In this document: piece by piece, positions 34,401 to 46,086 of the stretch
How positions within the stretch are numbered: the stretch's first letter is position 1
Layout of the letters: every line of letters begins with the position of its first letter
Source: Blepharisma japonicum
Taxonomy: Eukaryota > Ciliophora > Heterotrichea > Heterotrichida > Blepharismidae
Direction of reading: 5' to 3'
Assembly (NCBI GenBank): GCA_949751835.1
Contig: CATKHK010000042.1
Coordinates: 186,001 to 250,000, forward strand
DNA length: 64,000 nt
The notes under the pieces: model-generated
What the model was told of the DNA's origin: nothing
Database searches by the model: none
Seen by the model: the letters and a program-made list of their open reading frames with translations, nothing else
Position numbers and translations under genes: made by a program

Positions 34401-37400
34401 GAGAATTGCCATTTTCAAAAAAATCAGTTTTATTTGATATTTTTAGAATTTGGAAATTATCAGGATATAAATAGCACTTTTGAATGAAATCAAAATATTT
34501 TTTTTTCAAAAGGAGATAAAGATAGCCTCTATTTATTTAATGGAAGCCAATTTTATAATAATGGACCAGATGATAATATTTTTATTGTGGAAACCGGGAT
34601 TTTATATCTTAGTGACTGCATATTTCTGTGAAATGGTGGATTATATGTAAACTCTTCTTTGTTTATAAATAATTGCATATTTGTCAACAACACGGTGTTA
34701 AATGATGCCTCGCTTTTTGATTTTAATGGAAACAAAAGCTGTATCGCAAATAGTCACTTTTCAAATAACATAGGCACAAATATCATAAGCTCATCAAGTA
34801 TAATCACTGAAATATCAAACCTAACTTTTTACAATGAACTTAAAACTTGGCCTATAGATAGGATTATCAAAATTAGAAGTAACGGAAGTCTTTCAATTTC
34901 CAACTCCAACTTTACAAATTATGGAAGTGAAATACTACTAATCGATTTTGAAACTTCCGAGAGTGATAATAACTTAACAATAAAAAATACTATTTTTATG
35001 GTCAATACAATTTGAACATATTGGAGCATATACATATATATGGAGTACGGAGATGTATTTATATCTAATATCACGGTGGTTGAAATAAATGATTGAGATT
35101 CTCTTTATATTTCAGAAGGCTCAGCATTTATATATGTGCAAGATGTCTCTAGTTTGATTATCGAAGATTCTAGCTTTGATATGTACACTAATTCTGCTGT
35201 TTTTGCGCGCTATATACATTCTATAAACATAAAAAGATGCTCCTTTAAGAATGGAGCAGGTGCAAGAGCTTTATTTATTGCTAATATTGGAGAAGAATGC
35301 TATCTTTCAGATTTGCAATTCACTAATAATACCAGCAATGATATTGGAGCTTCAATATATTTCGCTAATATGTCAGATACATATACAGTTGTTGACCGTT
35401 GCATTTTTGAAAATAATAGAGCTTATGATTACGGTGGCGCTATAGCACTAGATAGCTGTGGGGTAACAATTCAAAACTCAAAATTCATCAACAATACATC
35501 AGCAGCTGGAGGCGCTATTGCTAGTTTCTGCAAAAATGATAATGAAACTAATTATTTGATAAATAATACTTTTTATCATAATATTGCTAATACTGGAGGA
35601 GTAATATATTGAGAAAACAATTATTATATGTTGCAAGTTTTGCTAATAATATTTATTAAGGTTAGCTTAATTATATTTTAATTAACTAGGCTGTTCAAAA
35701 AATTGAAAAATGACTTTTTTTAATTTTGAAAGAAAAATATGCAAAAGATTATATCAAAGTGTATCAAACAACACTTTTATTGATAATTACGCAAAATATG
35801 GAAACATTTCAGCATCTTACCCAGTAAAGCTTGCAATAATTCAATCACCTCACCGTTTACTTGAAGATGGAGAAATTATTAACATTAATTTAGTATGCAG
35901 TTTAGATTATAGCATATCTTTAAAAGCTGCTCTCTTTGATATAGAAGATCAAATCGTATCATATGGCTATGACGACAGCCTTGCTTTTTTGAAAAGTGAC
36001 TCCAATAATGTTACAATGTATGGAGAAAACCAAAAATATCCAAATAATGGAATTATTGAATTTGATAAATTATCTTTTATTTGCCCCCCAAAATCGGAGG
36101 TTAATTTAAAACTTAGCTTTTCAGGAAAAGTGAAATTTTTTTCAAGACAAAATAAATACAGTATTCCAGAAATCAACATAAAAATATTGACAAGAAATTG
36201 TATGCGTGGAGAGTACATGAATTTAAAAAAAGGCACATGTGAACTTTGCACAGAAGGAAAATTTAGCTTGGATCCTAATGATGAATGTGAAATATGTCCT
36301 CGTAACGCTTTTTGCTGTGGAGGAAGCCAAATTGCACCATTTAAAGGTTACTGGCATGGCAGCAATGAATCAAGTATAATTTATCCTTGTCCAAATCCAT
36401 TTGCCTGCAAGGGAGGAGTAAAAGATCAAGATAAATGTATTTCTTTACTCGGGGAATGTGCTGAAGGATATAGAGGAAACCTCTGTCAGCCGTGTGATGA
36501 TAATTATTCATCATCTGGAAGAAATAAATGCAAAAAGTGTCCTGATGATCAAAGTACAAATGCTGCTGAAATTTTTGCCATTTTTATAGTATCAACATTT
36601 TCAATTGCTTTCATAGCATATTTTTCTTTAAAAACTGCTTACGAACCCAAATCTACAATTTCAATATATTTCCGTATTTTGATAAACTATTTGCAAATGA
36701 TTATGCTTGTAGCAAGGCTCAAGCTAAATTGGCCATTTTATGTAGATTTCTGATTATCTAGTCAAGGATATCCTGGAGAAGTTCCTACACATATAGTATC
36801 GATTGATTGCTATTTAATGGATGATAGCGATCAAGATTCATACAAAACAATTTATTTTAAAAAAATGATTATGATAGTAGTCCTTCCTGGTGCACTGGGA
36901 TTTGCTGCAGTTATTTTTTGGTCTTTAATTGCGATATATAAAAGAAAATGAAAATTGCTGAAAAATGAACTAATCGCAACTTTGTGTATTTTATTGTTTT
37001 TGGTTTTGCCTTCAATAACAGACTATATGTTTTCTATTTTCAGTTGTACATACATTTATGGCGACTTATATTTAGTAAGCAATCTTGATATTAAATGCTG
37101 AGAAAATAATCATTTATATTATGCTTTAGCGGTTGCTCTGCCAGGAATTGTTGTATGATCTCTAGGATTTCCAGCTTTTGTTTTTCTATTTTTATATAGA
37201 AGAAAATTCAAATTGCACAGGCTCGATACAAAACTTCGATTTGGATTTTTATATATAGGATATCGAGAAAGTGTTTATTATTGAGAATTTATAGTAATGA
37301 TAAGGAAACTTATGATTATATGTTTGACAGTATTTCTGACAACTGAAACAATTGAAATTCAAATCGCATCATGCTTTACTGTTTTTATGATATTCCATTA

Positions 37401-37884
37401 CATTCAAAATAAATATTATCCTTTTGAATATGAATGTCTCAATGAAACTGAACTTGGAAGTAGCTTTGTTATTTTAGTGACAACTTGGTGTGGCCTATTC
37501 TACACAGGAAACACCTTACACGTAGCTGCTAACATTATTTTTTTCCTTTTTATATTATCTTCAAATATTTATTTTGTCTTCATGTGGACGCGGACAATTT
37601 TAATTGAGCTCAAAATATTACTGATCGAACTTTTTCCATTTTTCAAGAATTATTTTGACATCGATGAACTTAAAATTAAGAAAAAAAGTGAAATGAAGCA
37701 AATTTTTTCCCTTCTGAGCAGTCAGAGAAATTGCGAGGACCTTGCTTTGCATAAAAATCAAAAAATAATAAAAAGTGCTGAATTATCAATTTTAAAAATT
37801 AATGAAAATATGAATATAAAGAAACAAGATTTTCAGCAAAGTGAGAATTCAAGTTGAGAAATGACTTTGTCTGATTATCAATAG
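31417..37884 (+). CDS. array gene 4 (subfamily B), interrupted by two AT-rich insertions
   Basis: About 2,058 residues if two insertions are removed. Introns (15 nt each) lie at 31492-31506, 31685-31699 and 32363-32377; the stop is TAG at 37882-37884. The signal peptide is MPIFLIQLFTVFA, followed by LNR repeats, Cys cluster, beta-helix, Cys module ('CPRNAFCCGGS', 'CAEGYRGNLCQPC') and membrane domain as in genes 2 and 3, at clearly lower identity. The frame is closed at about 32861-32979 and about 35625-35753 by insertions of 119 bp and about 127 or 130 bp that paralogues lack. Each is bounded by TA within a direct repeat, and excision at the TA restores the frame exactly. If they remain in mRNA, the product would be truncated at about residue 500. 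The gene is therefore either incompletely rearranged or a pseudogene. Confidence 0.8.
32861..32979. mobile_element. candidate retained IES 1 (119 bp) in array gene 4
   Basis: An extremely AT-rich 119-bp segment absent from paralogues. It is flanked by the 9-bp direct repeat TTCAAAATA (32852-32860 and 32971-32979), which ends in TA. Removing one repeat plus the insert joins codons to give 'NTTFQNNELYNVHSII', aligning with gene 1 'NTTFQNMEYNLQSII'. No GT-AG intron across it restores the frame. It fits an internal eliminated sequence left in the somatic copy. Confidence 0.6.
33024..33281 (+). other. first beta-helix segment of array gene 4 after the 119-bp insertion
   Basis: The frame resumes with 'MVKLHNTNFINISTF', equivalent to 'TIKLYNTHFTNITTF' in gene 2. 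This shows that the coding text downstream of the insertion is under the same family constraint and is not decayed. Confidence 0.7.
35625..35753. mobile_element. candidate retained IES 2 (about 127-130 bp) in array gene 4
   Basis: A second AT-rich insertion in the same gene, between 'GVIYWENNY' and 'SVSNNTFIDNYAKYGN', which are contiguous in genes 2 and 3 ('GAIYWESNYLSMSNNSFLDNQ'). ATTATAT occurs at both ends (35623-35629 and 35748-35754). Excision between TA at 35625-35626 (or 35622-35623) and TA at 35752-35753 restores the frame. The ends form an imperfect inverted repeat, TATATGTTGC against TATAATCTTTTGC. Confidence 0.58.
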
Positions 37885-38003
37885 TTAAGATATTTAATTA
37901 ATTGCTTTTAGTAAATAATATTGCTTTTAGTTTATTGTTAGCTTTGGAAAGTGATAAAATAATGACTGCATACTATAATTAAGTTCAAAGCCATGATTGA
38001 AAA

Positions 38004-38627
38004 TTAATTATTAATGAGGAATTGATAAATTGCTTCTTCAGGCTTCCTAAATTTTAATCTTCTATTAGAAGTAAAAATTGAATTTTCAGTTTTATTGATT
38101 CTCTCAAACCACCCTGTCCTCGTCCTACCATAATGTCAGTTTATGCTCTGAAAATAGTTCTTTATTAAAAAGTCTAATATCTCCGTCTGGTGTTTTCTGT
38201 ATGGGAAAGAACGGTTTATATAATTATTTGGGCTATTACGAAATTTATCGTCAATTAAAGGCAAAAATTGAAGAAATTCATCACTAACTTTATTAACTGT
38301 TTCAAATATTTCAAATTTCTTGAACTTCCGGCTATATTTCTTATAAATTTCAAGCAATTTTTTGGTAATTTTCATGTATTCATATGTTTTACGTTTTAGT
38401 ATATCCTTACCAGCGAAATAACCCATTTGTCTTGCTCATGAATCAGCTAGATATTTTTCCTTTTGCATAAATATTTTCCTTTGAGTTTTTTTAGATAACT
38501 TCTTTAATGTTTGCAATCTTGTAGTGCCTTGAATTTCTTTTGCAACATTTCTTTGAAAATGAAAATTAGCTGATGATTTATGCAGCTTATTATGAGCATC
38601 AGAAATATGAAAGTAACAGTTTTCCAT
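38004..38627 (-). CDS. small basic protein, interleaved family copy 2 (unknown)
   Basis: A 207-residue protein with two TGA-Trp codons (38436-38438 and 38136-38138) and stop TAA at 38004-38006. It is rich in Lys, Phe and Tyr, with a basic helical middle ('KTYEYMKITKKLLEIYKKY'). Homology to the gene at 15694-16293 is seen by eye: N-terminal 'HISDAHNK' against 'HYISKEFNK', 'SWARQMGYF' against 'SWSDGFRGY', C-terminal 'KPEEAIYQFLINN' against 'ETKEAIYDYLKAT'. It occupies the gap between array genes 4 (B) and 5 (A), just as copy 1 occupies the gap between genes 1 (A) and 2 (B). ATG 38627 is chosen by alignment with copy 1; an in-frame upstream Met would add 14 or more hydrophobic residues. Function unknown. 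Confidence 0.65.
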
Positions 38628-38972
38628 TACAATTATAATTTTATTATAAGATATGAACAGAATTTTCATTATTTTAATTTTTAAGAATAAATAATAAATC
38701 AAAAGTAATCATTATGTAATTATTTTTAGTATGAAAAAGAGGTCAAAATTTTATCTAATCATATCTTATGTCTATATGTTTGATATGAAAATAAAATTTT
38801 CTTTTTTATTAATATTTTAATATTGGACTTTCTTTTAAAAATCTAGACATCATACAGTAAGAAGCTGATATATAAATTTAAACCGCAATTATTTTACTAA
38901 TAAATAAAGACTTTTTACCTCTAAGCAACTTATAAAAAATTATTGAAATATATAAGCATTTAAGTAATTCTC
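38628..38972. other. AT-rich spacer upstream of array gene 5
   Basis: About 345 bp between divergent genes. Nothing beyond AT-rich DNA is seen. Confidence 0.5.
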
Positions 38973-38983
38973 TCTACAATTTT
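38973..38983 (+). promoter_or_regulatory. conserved TCTACA upstream motif, array gene 5
   Basis: TCTACAATTTT starts 35 nt before the ATG at 39008. Confidence 0.45.
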
Positions 38984-39007
38984 TAATTTATTGTAAAATT
39001 AATAGGC

Positions 39008-42000
39008 ATGCTAATTTTTTTCCTCACATTTTCTTCATCTATAGCTTTTGACTGCTACTCTGACCTCTGTAGCTCATCCTATGTAATATTCACTCAGATT
39101 GGAGATGGAACTTGCAATCCTTCATGCATGATTGAAGCATGCAATTATGATTCATACGAAGGTAGATATGCCAGTAAAACTGAAATGATGAAATCAAGTG
39201 ATTGCCTTTACAATTGTATTTTACAGAGTAGCTGCACCTTGGAGCTACTAAAAAATAATCAATGCGATGAGGGTAATATTTAACCAGAATGCAACATTCA
39301 AAAATGTGGCTACGATCTAGGAGCATGCGGGAGTTGTGCAAAAGATTGCTTTTATGAAATGCTTGGCGATGGAAAATGTGATGAAGCTTGCAATAATTCT
39401 GAGTGCAAATTTGACTTAAATGACTGCAAAGCATGCGATCAAGACTGTAAAAATGAATTGATTAATATGATCACTTTTTCGAATCCGTGCATAATTTATG
39501 TTGATTATAATACAACAAGCCAAATGAGGGATGGGTCGAAAAATAATCCATATAAAACTCTTGCAGAAGCTATTGAAAATCCATGTGATAATTTTATTGA
39601 AATTTTGCTAAAGCCTGGGCTTCATATTATTAATGAGGAATATTTTAATATAGATTCAACAACTGTTTTATTAATAATTAGACCAGAGAGCAATGATCAA
39701 TTGCAATATGCAACTTTGAAAATCACAAATAGTAAATTTATCTTGGATTTTGAAAATTTATCTTTATATTGAATTTATTTTGAAAATATAATATTCGATA
39801 GGCAAGATGTAGCTCAGCCTTATGAAGTTCAGATTTCTGATGTTTTTAGCACAGCTACTGTCTGCCCAATAAATACTTTTAGCAATTTTATATCTACTGG
39901 AGTGTACAATTGGCTATTTATATATAATACAACATTTCAAAACATGGAATACAATTTAAAATCAATTATTTTTGCTCAAAGTGGAGTCTTAAGATTATAT
40001 AATACAACATTTAAAAATATTAAAGTGTATGACTGCGGAAATCTATATGGCGTCATAATTCTTAGGTGCGATTTAAATTGCTATTCCAACACTTTTGTAT
40101 ATGAAAAAGGGATAGTAGAATTAAACAATGGATTTTTCAGTTCCCTCATGGATTTTGCTTCAGGATTTTTATTAGCAAATTATACTGGCTCTATAAAAAT
40201 TTCAAATATAAAATTTTTGAACAGTTTATCATTGTGCAGAGGTGCAGCTTTAATTTCTGATTATTGTGGAACTTTTATTTCTGTTGATAATTGCCGTGGG
40301 GAAGTAGCTTTTGAAAATTGCAGCTTTGACACAATATATACATGATCTATGGTTTCAGTCAATTATGATATGGATAGTATAAGCTCTAATCTAGCTATAA
40401 ATGACAATTATGAGTGAATGATCGTCCCAACGCTAAGGATTGTCAATAATACTTTTAGCTTGGTTGGATCTGATATTCTCATTTTTTGCTATTTATTTAC
40501 TTACCCACTTGAAATTTATATAAAAGATTTCTACATAAATGACAGTATTTTTCTGTACAGTATATTTTGAGAATACTCTCATTGGATGGATCCAGATAAT
40601 ATGATTCTCATCAATGCTGAAAATGTTCAGGTTGAATCGTCATTATTTTTATATGGTTTTTATTTTGATCATGCATGGAATATAAATGCTACCTTGAAAG
40701 ATTTTCATATAAATCATATAATAAAAGATTTAAAGCTTAGCAATACAGTTTTCCCTTATTTTAATTCAAGTGCTCTTTCGATATATGACAATGACAGCAT
40801 GACTACTTTATTTTTAATAATTACTTATGAAATACATACTTTTTCATTGTCAAATTTTATGATAGATAGAACTCTTATGGCTCCATCCTCTTCAGATTTT
40901 TCTGTACTTTGTATGATTAATATAAAAAATCAGGCTTCAATTTCAAATATTTCAATAGTTTCACTTCATATAAATAGTCAATTTGCTCCAATCAATATTA
41001 TTAACGGTATCAATTTTTTTTGCAATAACATCACAATCAAAAATACACAAAATGATAACTGGGCAGCAGGTATTGTGCTAGCAAGCATAAAATCAGCATA
41101 TTTACATAATATCAATGTAGAAAATATTTATAGTAATTATCAAGGAGGAGTTTATTTTAAGGATTGTGAAGATGTTACAATTGAAAACAGCACTTTTTAT
41201 AATGCAACATCAGATCAAATTGGTGGAGGAATTGGAATTAATAATCTGACACGTTGATTTGAAATTAATAACTCAACTTTCTCTCAAAACAATAAAGGCT
41301 CAATTATTATCTTTAGTCAGACAAGCAAAGATGCAATATTTTATATAAAAAAGTGTATGTTCTATCTTAACTCTAGGCATCAATCAGGAAGTGTAGTGGC
41401 TTATGTATCTGTGCCATCTCAACAGTTTTTTAATAATAGCGTAATTACTGAAAATTGTAACTTTTACGGAAATACGGACTATCCAATTTATATTCAAAAT
41501 AATGCAAATTATCAAGATTTTGGAAGCACTTTTATAAATAATGAATGTGTGCTATACGCAGATGGATTTTCAGAACAAAATAACTTATTTAATAGAACGT
41601 TATTTTATCAGAATTCTTTAGGTGATGGCCTTATTTCTATTATTGATGGGTCATTAAGCTGCATTGATTGTTATTTTTCCGAAAATTCTCTCCTGCTAAT
41701 ATATCTTCAAAATTCTGCTTGAGCTGCATTGGAAAACAGTACATTTTTTAATAATACAGTTGATGAAGGGTCACTCATTCTCATATTTGAAAGTCTTGGC
41801 TCAATTTCTTTCAATAATGTTAACATTGCGAACAATTATGTTCTATATGATCCAATTCTGCACATCCAAGGTTCAAATATTGTTTTAAAAAAATTGACTC
41901 TCAAAGACAATATTTTATACTCTCCGAGCCAGTCTGAAATATATATCCAAAATGCGAGTGTTTTCAGAGCTGAAGATTCATTATTCGTATCAACCAAAAC

Positions 42001-44782
42001 TGCTGTCGAAACCGCTATTATGTCCTCAAACAGCACTTTATACTTCGATAATTGCAAATTTAGATTTATTTATGCATCTCCAAATGGACTTATATTTGTA
42101 GATTATGGGAAATTTCTTTTCTATAATTCAAAAATGACATGCATAGAAAATTTCAATAAAATGTCATCGTCAATCTTTATTTATACAATGCATCAAGATA
42201 TAATTGAGCTTAAAAATTCAGTTTTTTCTAATTCTTTATATACAGGTTTGGGTTTGTTAAATACAACAAGAATTATTATAGATAATTGCTCATTTTTAGA
42301 TGGAAGGAATACTATGTTCCTTGAAATTATAAATTATGAATATTTGAGTATATCAGATTCTTTATTCTATAATAATACTTCCGATTTATCTGCAGCAGCT
42401 TTAGAAATAACAAATCAAAACGAAACTTCAGTGACAAAAATAAAAAATTGCAAATTTATAAGCAATAGTGTTGCGTCTAAAGGAGGGGCATTTTTACTAG
42501 ATTGTTGTAATGCGCAATTTATTAATTCAACTTTTGAAAACAATGCTGCTTCTGAGGGTGGAGCTGGATATGTGAAATGCATGAAAAAGGGTTTAACAAA
42601 TTATTTTTTTGAAAATCTATTTAGCCGTAATTCTGCTAAAATTGGAGCTAGTTTATGCCTTGAAGGAAATAATATAGAAGAGTCTGATAACGAATATTCT
42701 GAAAATTATGCAGATTATGGGGATAAGCTTGCTTTGCACCCAATTGGGCTTGCTAAATATGAAAATTTTACTTTAAATAATGATACAACACTTTACTATG
42801 ATGGAGTTTGTGGACTGGATTATCCTTTGAACTTTAATTTTGCTTTAATTGATATAAATCAGCAACTAGTTACTGGTGGTTTCGATGGATATTCTGCTTC
42901 ATTAAAGCCTATTTTTGAAAATTCAACTATAAATGGAGTCTCAGCTGTAAATCCTATCAAGGGCATCATTACATTCAATAATTTAACGTTTTTGTGTGCT
43001 CCAGGAAGTGAAATCAATATGAATTTATTTTATTTTGGATCAATAGACTTTTGAATTTCTAATCGTAACACTTCAATCAATTTGAATCTAACAGTAATTT
43101 TGCGCACTAGAAAATGTATTAATGGGGAGTATAGAGCAGAAAATCAATGTATTTACTGTAAAAAAGGACAATATAGTTTGAGCCCAGATAATAATTGTGA
43201 TGAGTGTCCAGTGAATGCATATTGCTATGGTGGTGATTTATTGGTTCCTAAGCCTGGGTATTGGCGTGGCAAAACTGATTCTACAAGAATATATCATTGC
43301 TTAAATCCAAATGCTTGTGGAGGAGGATTACAAATTAATAATGATTCTATTTCTTTAACTGGAAGGTGCAGTGAAGGGTATCAAGGAAATCTTTGCCAAG
43401 CTTGTGATTATGGCTTTTCATCGTCAGGTGGAAATAACTGTGAAAGGTGCCCATCTAGCCAAGATAACATCATTCGGCTGGTAGGGCTTGGAATTCTTAC
43501 TATTTTAGTAGTTACTATTGTAGTATATCTTACATTTATCACTGCTTTTGAGCCTATTTCGATTAGTTCTATTTTTTTCAAAATTTTATTGAACTACTTT
43601 CAAGTAATTTCTATTATCATTAAGATGAAATTGCCATGGCCATGATACGCTGATTCATGATTATCGTACTAATCATACCCTGGTGATATTCCAACTCATC
43701 TACTTTCTATTGATTGCCTACTAATAGATAAGAATGAAGAAGAGTCTTATAAATCAATATATTTTTTAAAAATGATTATTATTGTTTGCCTTCCAGCAGC
43801 TTTAGGAATCTGTATTTTTATATTCTGGCTAATAGTAGCAGTTATCAAAAATATTAGTTTCTCTTCGGTGAAGAATGAATTGATCACAACCTTATGAATT
43901 CTACATTTCCTTATTTTACCTACAATCACAAATTATATGTTTTCAATATACAGCTGCATGGATATTTATGGAGAGCCATATCTTACAAGCAATCTTGATA
44001 TTAAATGCTGAGATAAAAAACACTCAATTTATGCTTTTGGTGTAGCATTACCTGGAATTATAATTTGGACTGTTGGAATACCTCTCGGGATTTTTCTATA
44101 TTTATTGAAAAAGAAAAAGAATCTTCACCGTCTGGAAACAATGCTAAGGTTTGGATTTATATATAATGGATACAGAAAATCTAAATTTTATTGGGAATTT
44201 GTAATTCTAATACGAAAATTGCTTATAATTTGAATTGCAATTTTCTTTACAAATGACGCTGTAGAGACTCAAGCAATAGTTTGCTTTACAGTTTTATTAA
44301 TATTTTTTTATTTACAGTATAAGTGCTATCCTTTTGAATATATCGAGCTCAATACTGCAGAATTAATAAGCATTTTTGTAGAATTATTAACAATTTATTG
44401 CGGCCTTTATTATATGACAAACGAGCTTAGTTTTGGAGTAGAAATTTTCTTTTTCATTTTGCTGGCTTTTTCAAATGCTTATTTTGTATGGATATGGCTA
44501 AAGAATATATCTAAAAAATTGGTCTTTTTAATTTTGAAAAAAGTTCAGAGCTTAAGAAAATGTTTCGATATGAATAACTATAAAGATTATGGAATAATCG
44601 AAGAAAAATCAAATCGAATAACTACTGAAAAGCGTGCTGAGCTAGAAATAAAAGATAACGTCAGCATTTCTTTATGGGCGATGAAAAGAATTGTCAAACA
44701 GGCTATAAATGATGATGCTAATGTTGGGGAAAGCCATAATCAAGATCAGTATTCTCAGGGGAATAGCTGGCAAGATTTATAA
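39008..44782 (+). CDS. array gene 5 (subfamily A), shorter ectodomain, in-frame TAA
   Basis: The frame covers 1,914 codons plus stop. Exons are 39008-39082, 39098-39272 and 39288-44782, with two 15-nt introns. The protein has a signal peptide (MLIFFLTFSSSIAFDC), three LNR-type repeats, beta-helix region, Cys module and polytopic domain. It is closest to gene 1: 'ENQCIYCKKGQYSLSPD' and 'LLNYFQVISIIIK' match it, unlike subfamily B. It lacks the last LNR repeats, the Cys cluster and intron 3, going straight from 'DQDCKNELIN' to 'IIYVDYNTT'. A TAA at 43670-43672 stands where gene 1 has CAG (Gln) and subfamily B has CAA; no intron removes it, and the frame is conserved for about 370 codons beyond. 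If TAA terminates, the product loses most of the membrane domain after residue ~1,543. Confidence 0.8.
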
Positions 44783-44888
44783 GTTAATTATAAATTTAAT
44801 CATAATTTATATTTTAGCTCAACTTAACTCAATATAGAGCCCATTTTGAGTAAAATTAATAATGAAAATTTAGTACTTATATATTTAT

Positions 44889-45932
44889 ATGGAAGCCTTC
44901 AATAAATTTAAAAGCCAAGGAGTCCCAGAGATTTTTATAGTAGCCTTCGGGATTTATTTTACGCATCTCTATTTCAGCATCGTCCAAGAAAAGATGTAAT
45001 CGCTATCTAGTTACAATGATCCTAACAGAGAAAAGTTTAATTACGCAGAATTTGTAGTATTGATGCAATGCACCACTGGTTTTTTTGTTTCTATTATTTG
45101 TAAATCTCATGTAGGTGAAACTTTAGGGATATCTTTTACAGAGCAAAAGTCAATAATTCCAGCTGACACAAAATCTTGACATTTTTTCAAGCTAAAATTC
45201 ACTCATTCTTTAGTATCAACCCTTGCAAAAATTTTTACAAATACCTCACTTATTTATGTTAGTTATCCCACCCAAGCCCTAGCAAAATCGTGCAAGATTC
45301 TTCCTGTTATGATCGGAAGTTTATTTGTAAAAGAAGTGAAATATGAAAAAAATGAATATTTCAGCGTTGCTATTATTACAATTGGTGTCTTTCTCTTTAA
45401 TATGCTTGATCCAAAAGAAGGCACAACTGACACAATTATTGGTCTATTTTTTATATTTTTATCTTTACTGATGGATGGATTGAATGGCTTTTGCGCAGAA
45501 AAAGTAAAACATCAGTATAAGCCTTCATCATTAGAAATGATGAGATATGTGAATTTTTGGAGCATTCTGATAACTATTGTAGTTTTAGGATTTTCTAGTA
45601 TTGGGGATGAAATTTCTTTATTTACTTATATAGAAAAATATCCATCAATCATTTTTGATATTTTATTGTTTTCTTCATTGTCGGCAATCGGGCAAGTGTT
45701 CTCATTCAGGGCAATAAAAGTTTTTGGAGTTTTGACGTTACATGTAATTACTTTAACAAGGAAAAATTTGACTGTTTTATTATCAATTATGATGTTTAAT
45801 CACATCTTAAATGGATACCAATGGATCAGCTTAAGCTTAGTTTTTATAGGGACTGGGATTATTTTTTATGACAATATAAGAGATGAAGACAAAAAGAAAA
45901 AGTGCGATAAAGAAACAAAAGCAATGGTTTAA
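44889..45932 (+). CDS. nucleotide-sugar transporter, SLC35B1/HUT1-like
   Basis: A 342-residue polytopic protein. Exons are 44889-44995 and 45011-45932; the 15-nt intron GTAATCGCTATCTAG contains an in-frame TAA. Family landmarks seen: 'YPTQALAKSCKILPVMI', 'GVFLFNMLDP', 'DGLNGFCAEKVKHQY', 'ALSAIGQVF'-like 'LSAIGQVFSF', 'ITLTRKNLTVLLS' and 'QWISLSLVFIGTG'. These correspond to the KSCKPIPVM, DG.TG, TS.LGQ, TTTRK and QW motifs of UDP-galactose/ER ATP-ADP transporters. About ten transmembrane helices are predicted. The known role is import of nucleotide sugar (or ATP in the AXER proposal) into the ER lumen. The C-terminus is Lys-rich but not a classic KKxx. One TGA encodes Trp. Confidence 0.88.
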
Positions 45933-46086
45933 TTCATAACAGAGGCTAAATTAATATAACAAAAATTAATTGGCATTTTAGTATTAATATAAGCTAAGAT
46001 AAGGGAAATTCTTATTATATTTAAATGATTTAATTTAATTAATAAACAAAGATATAAGAAAATATGCAGATAATGATTATTTAATA

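Noticed and set aside
8928-44782. Tandem array as a retrovirus-like or other capsid-bearing element
   Set aside because: No reverse transcriptase, integrase, protease, capsid or terminal repeats are seen. The genes have signal peptides, introns and membrane domains.
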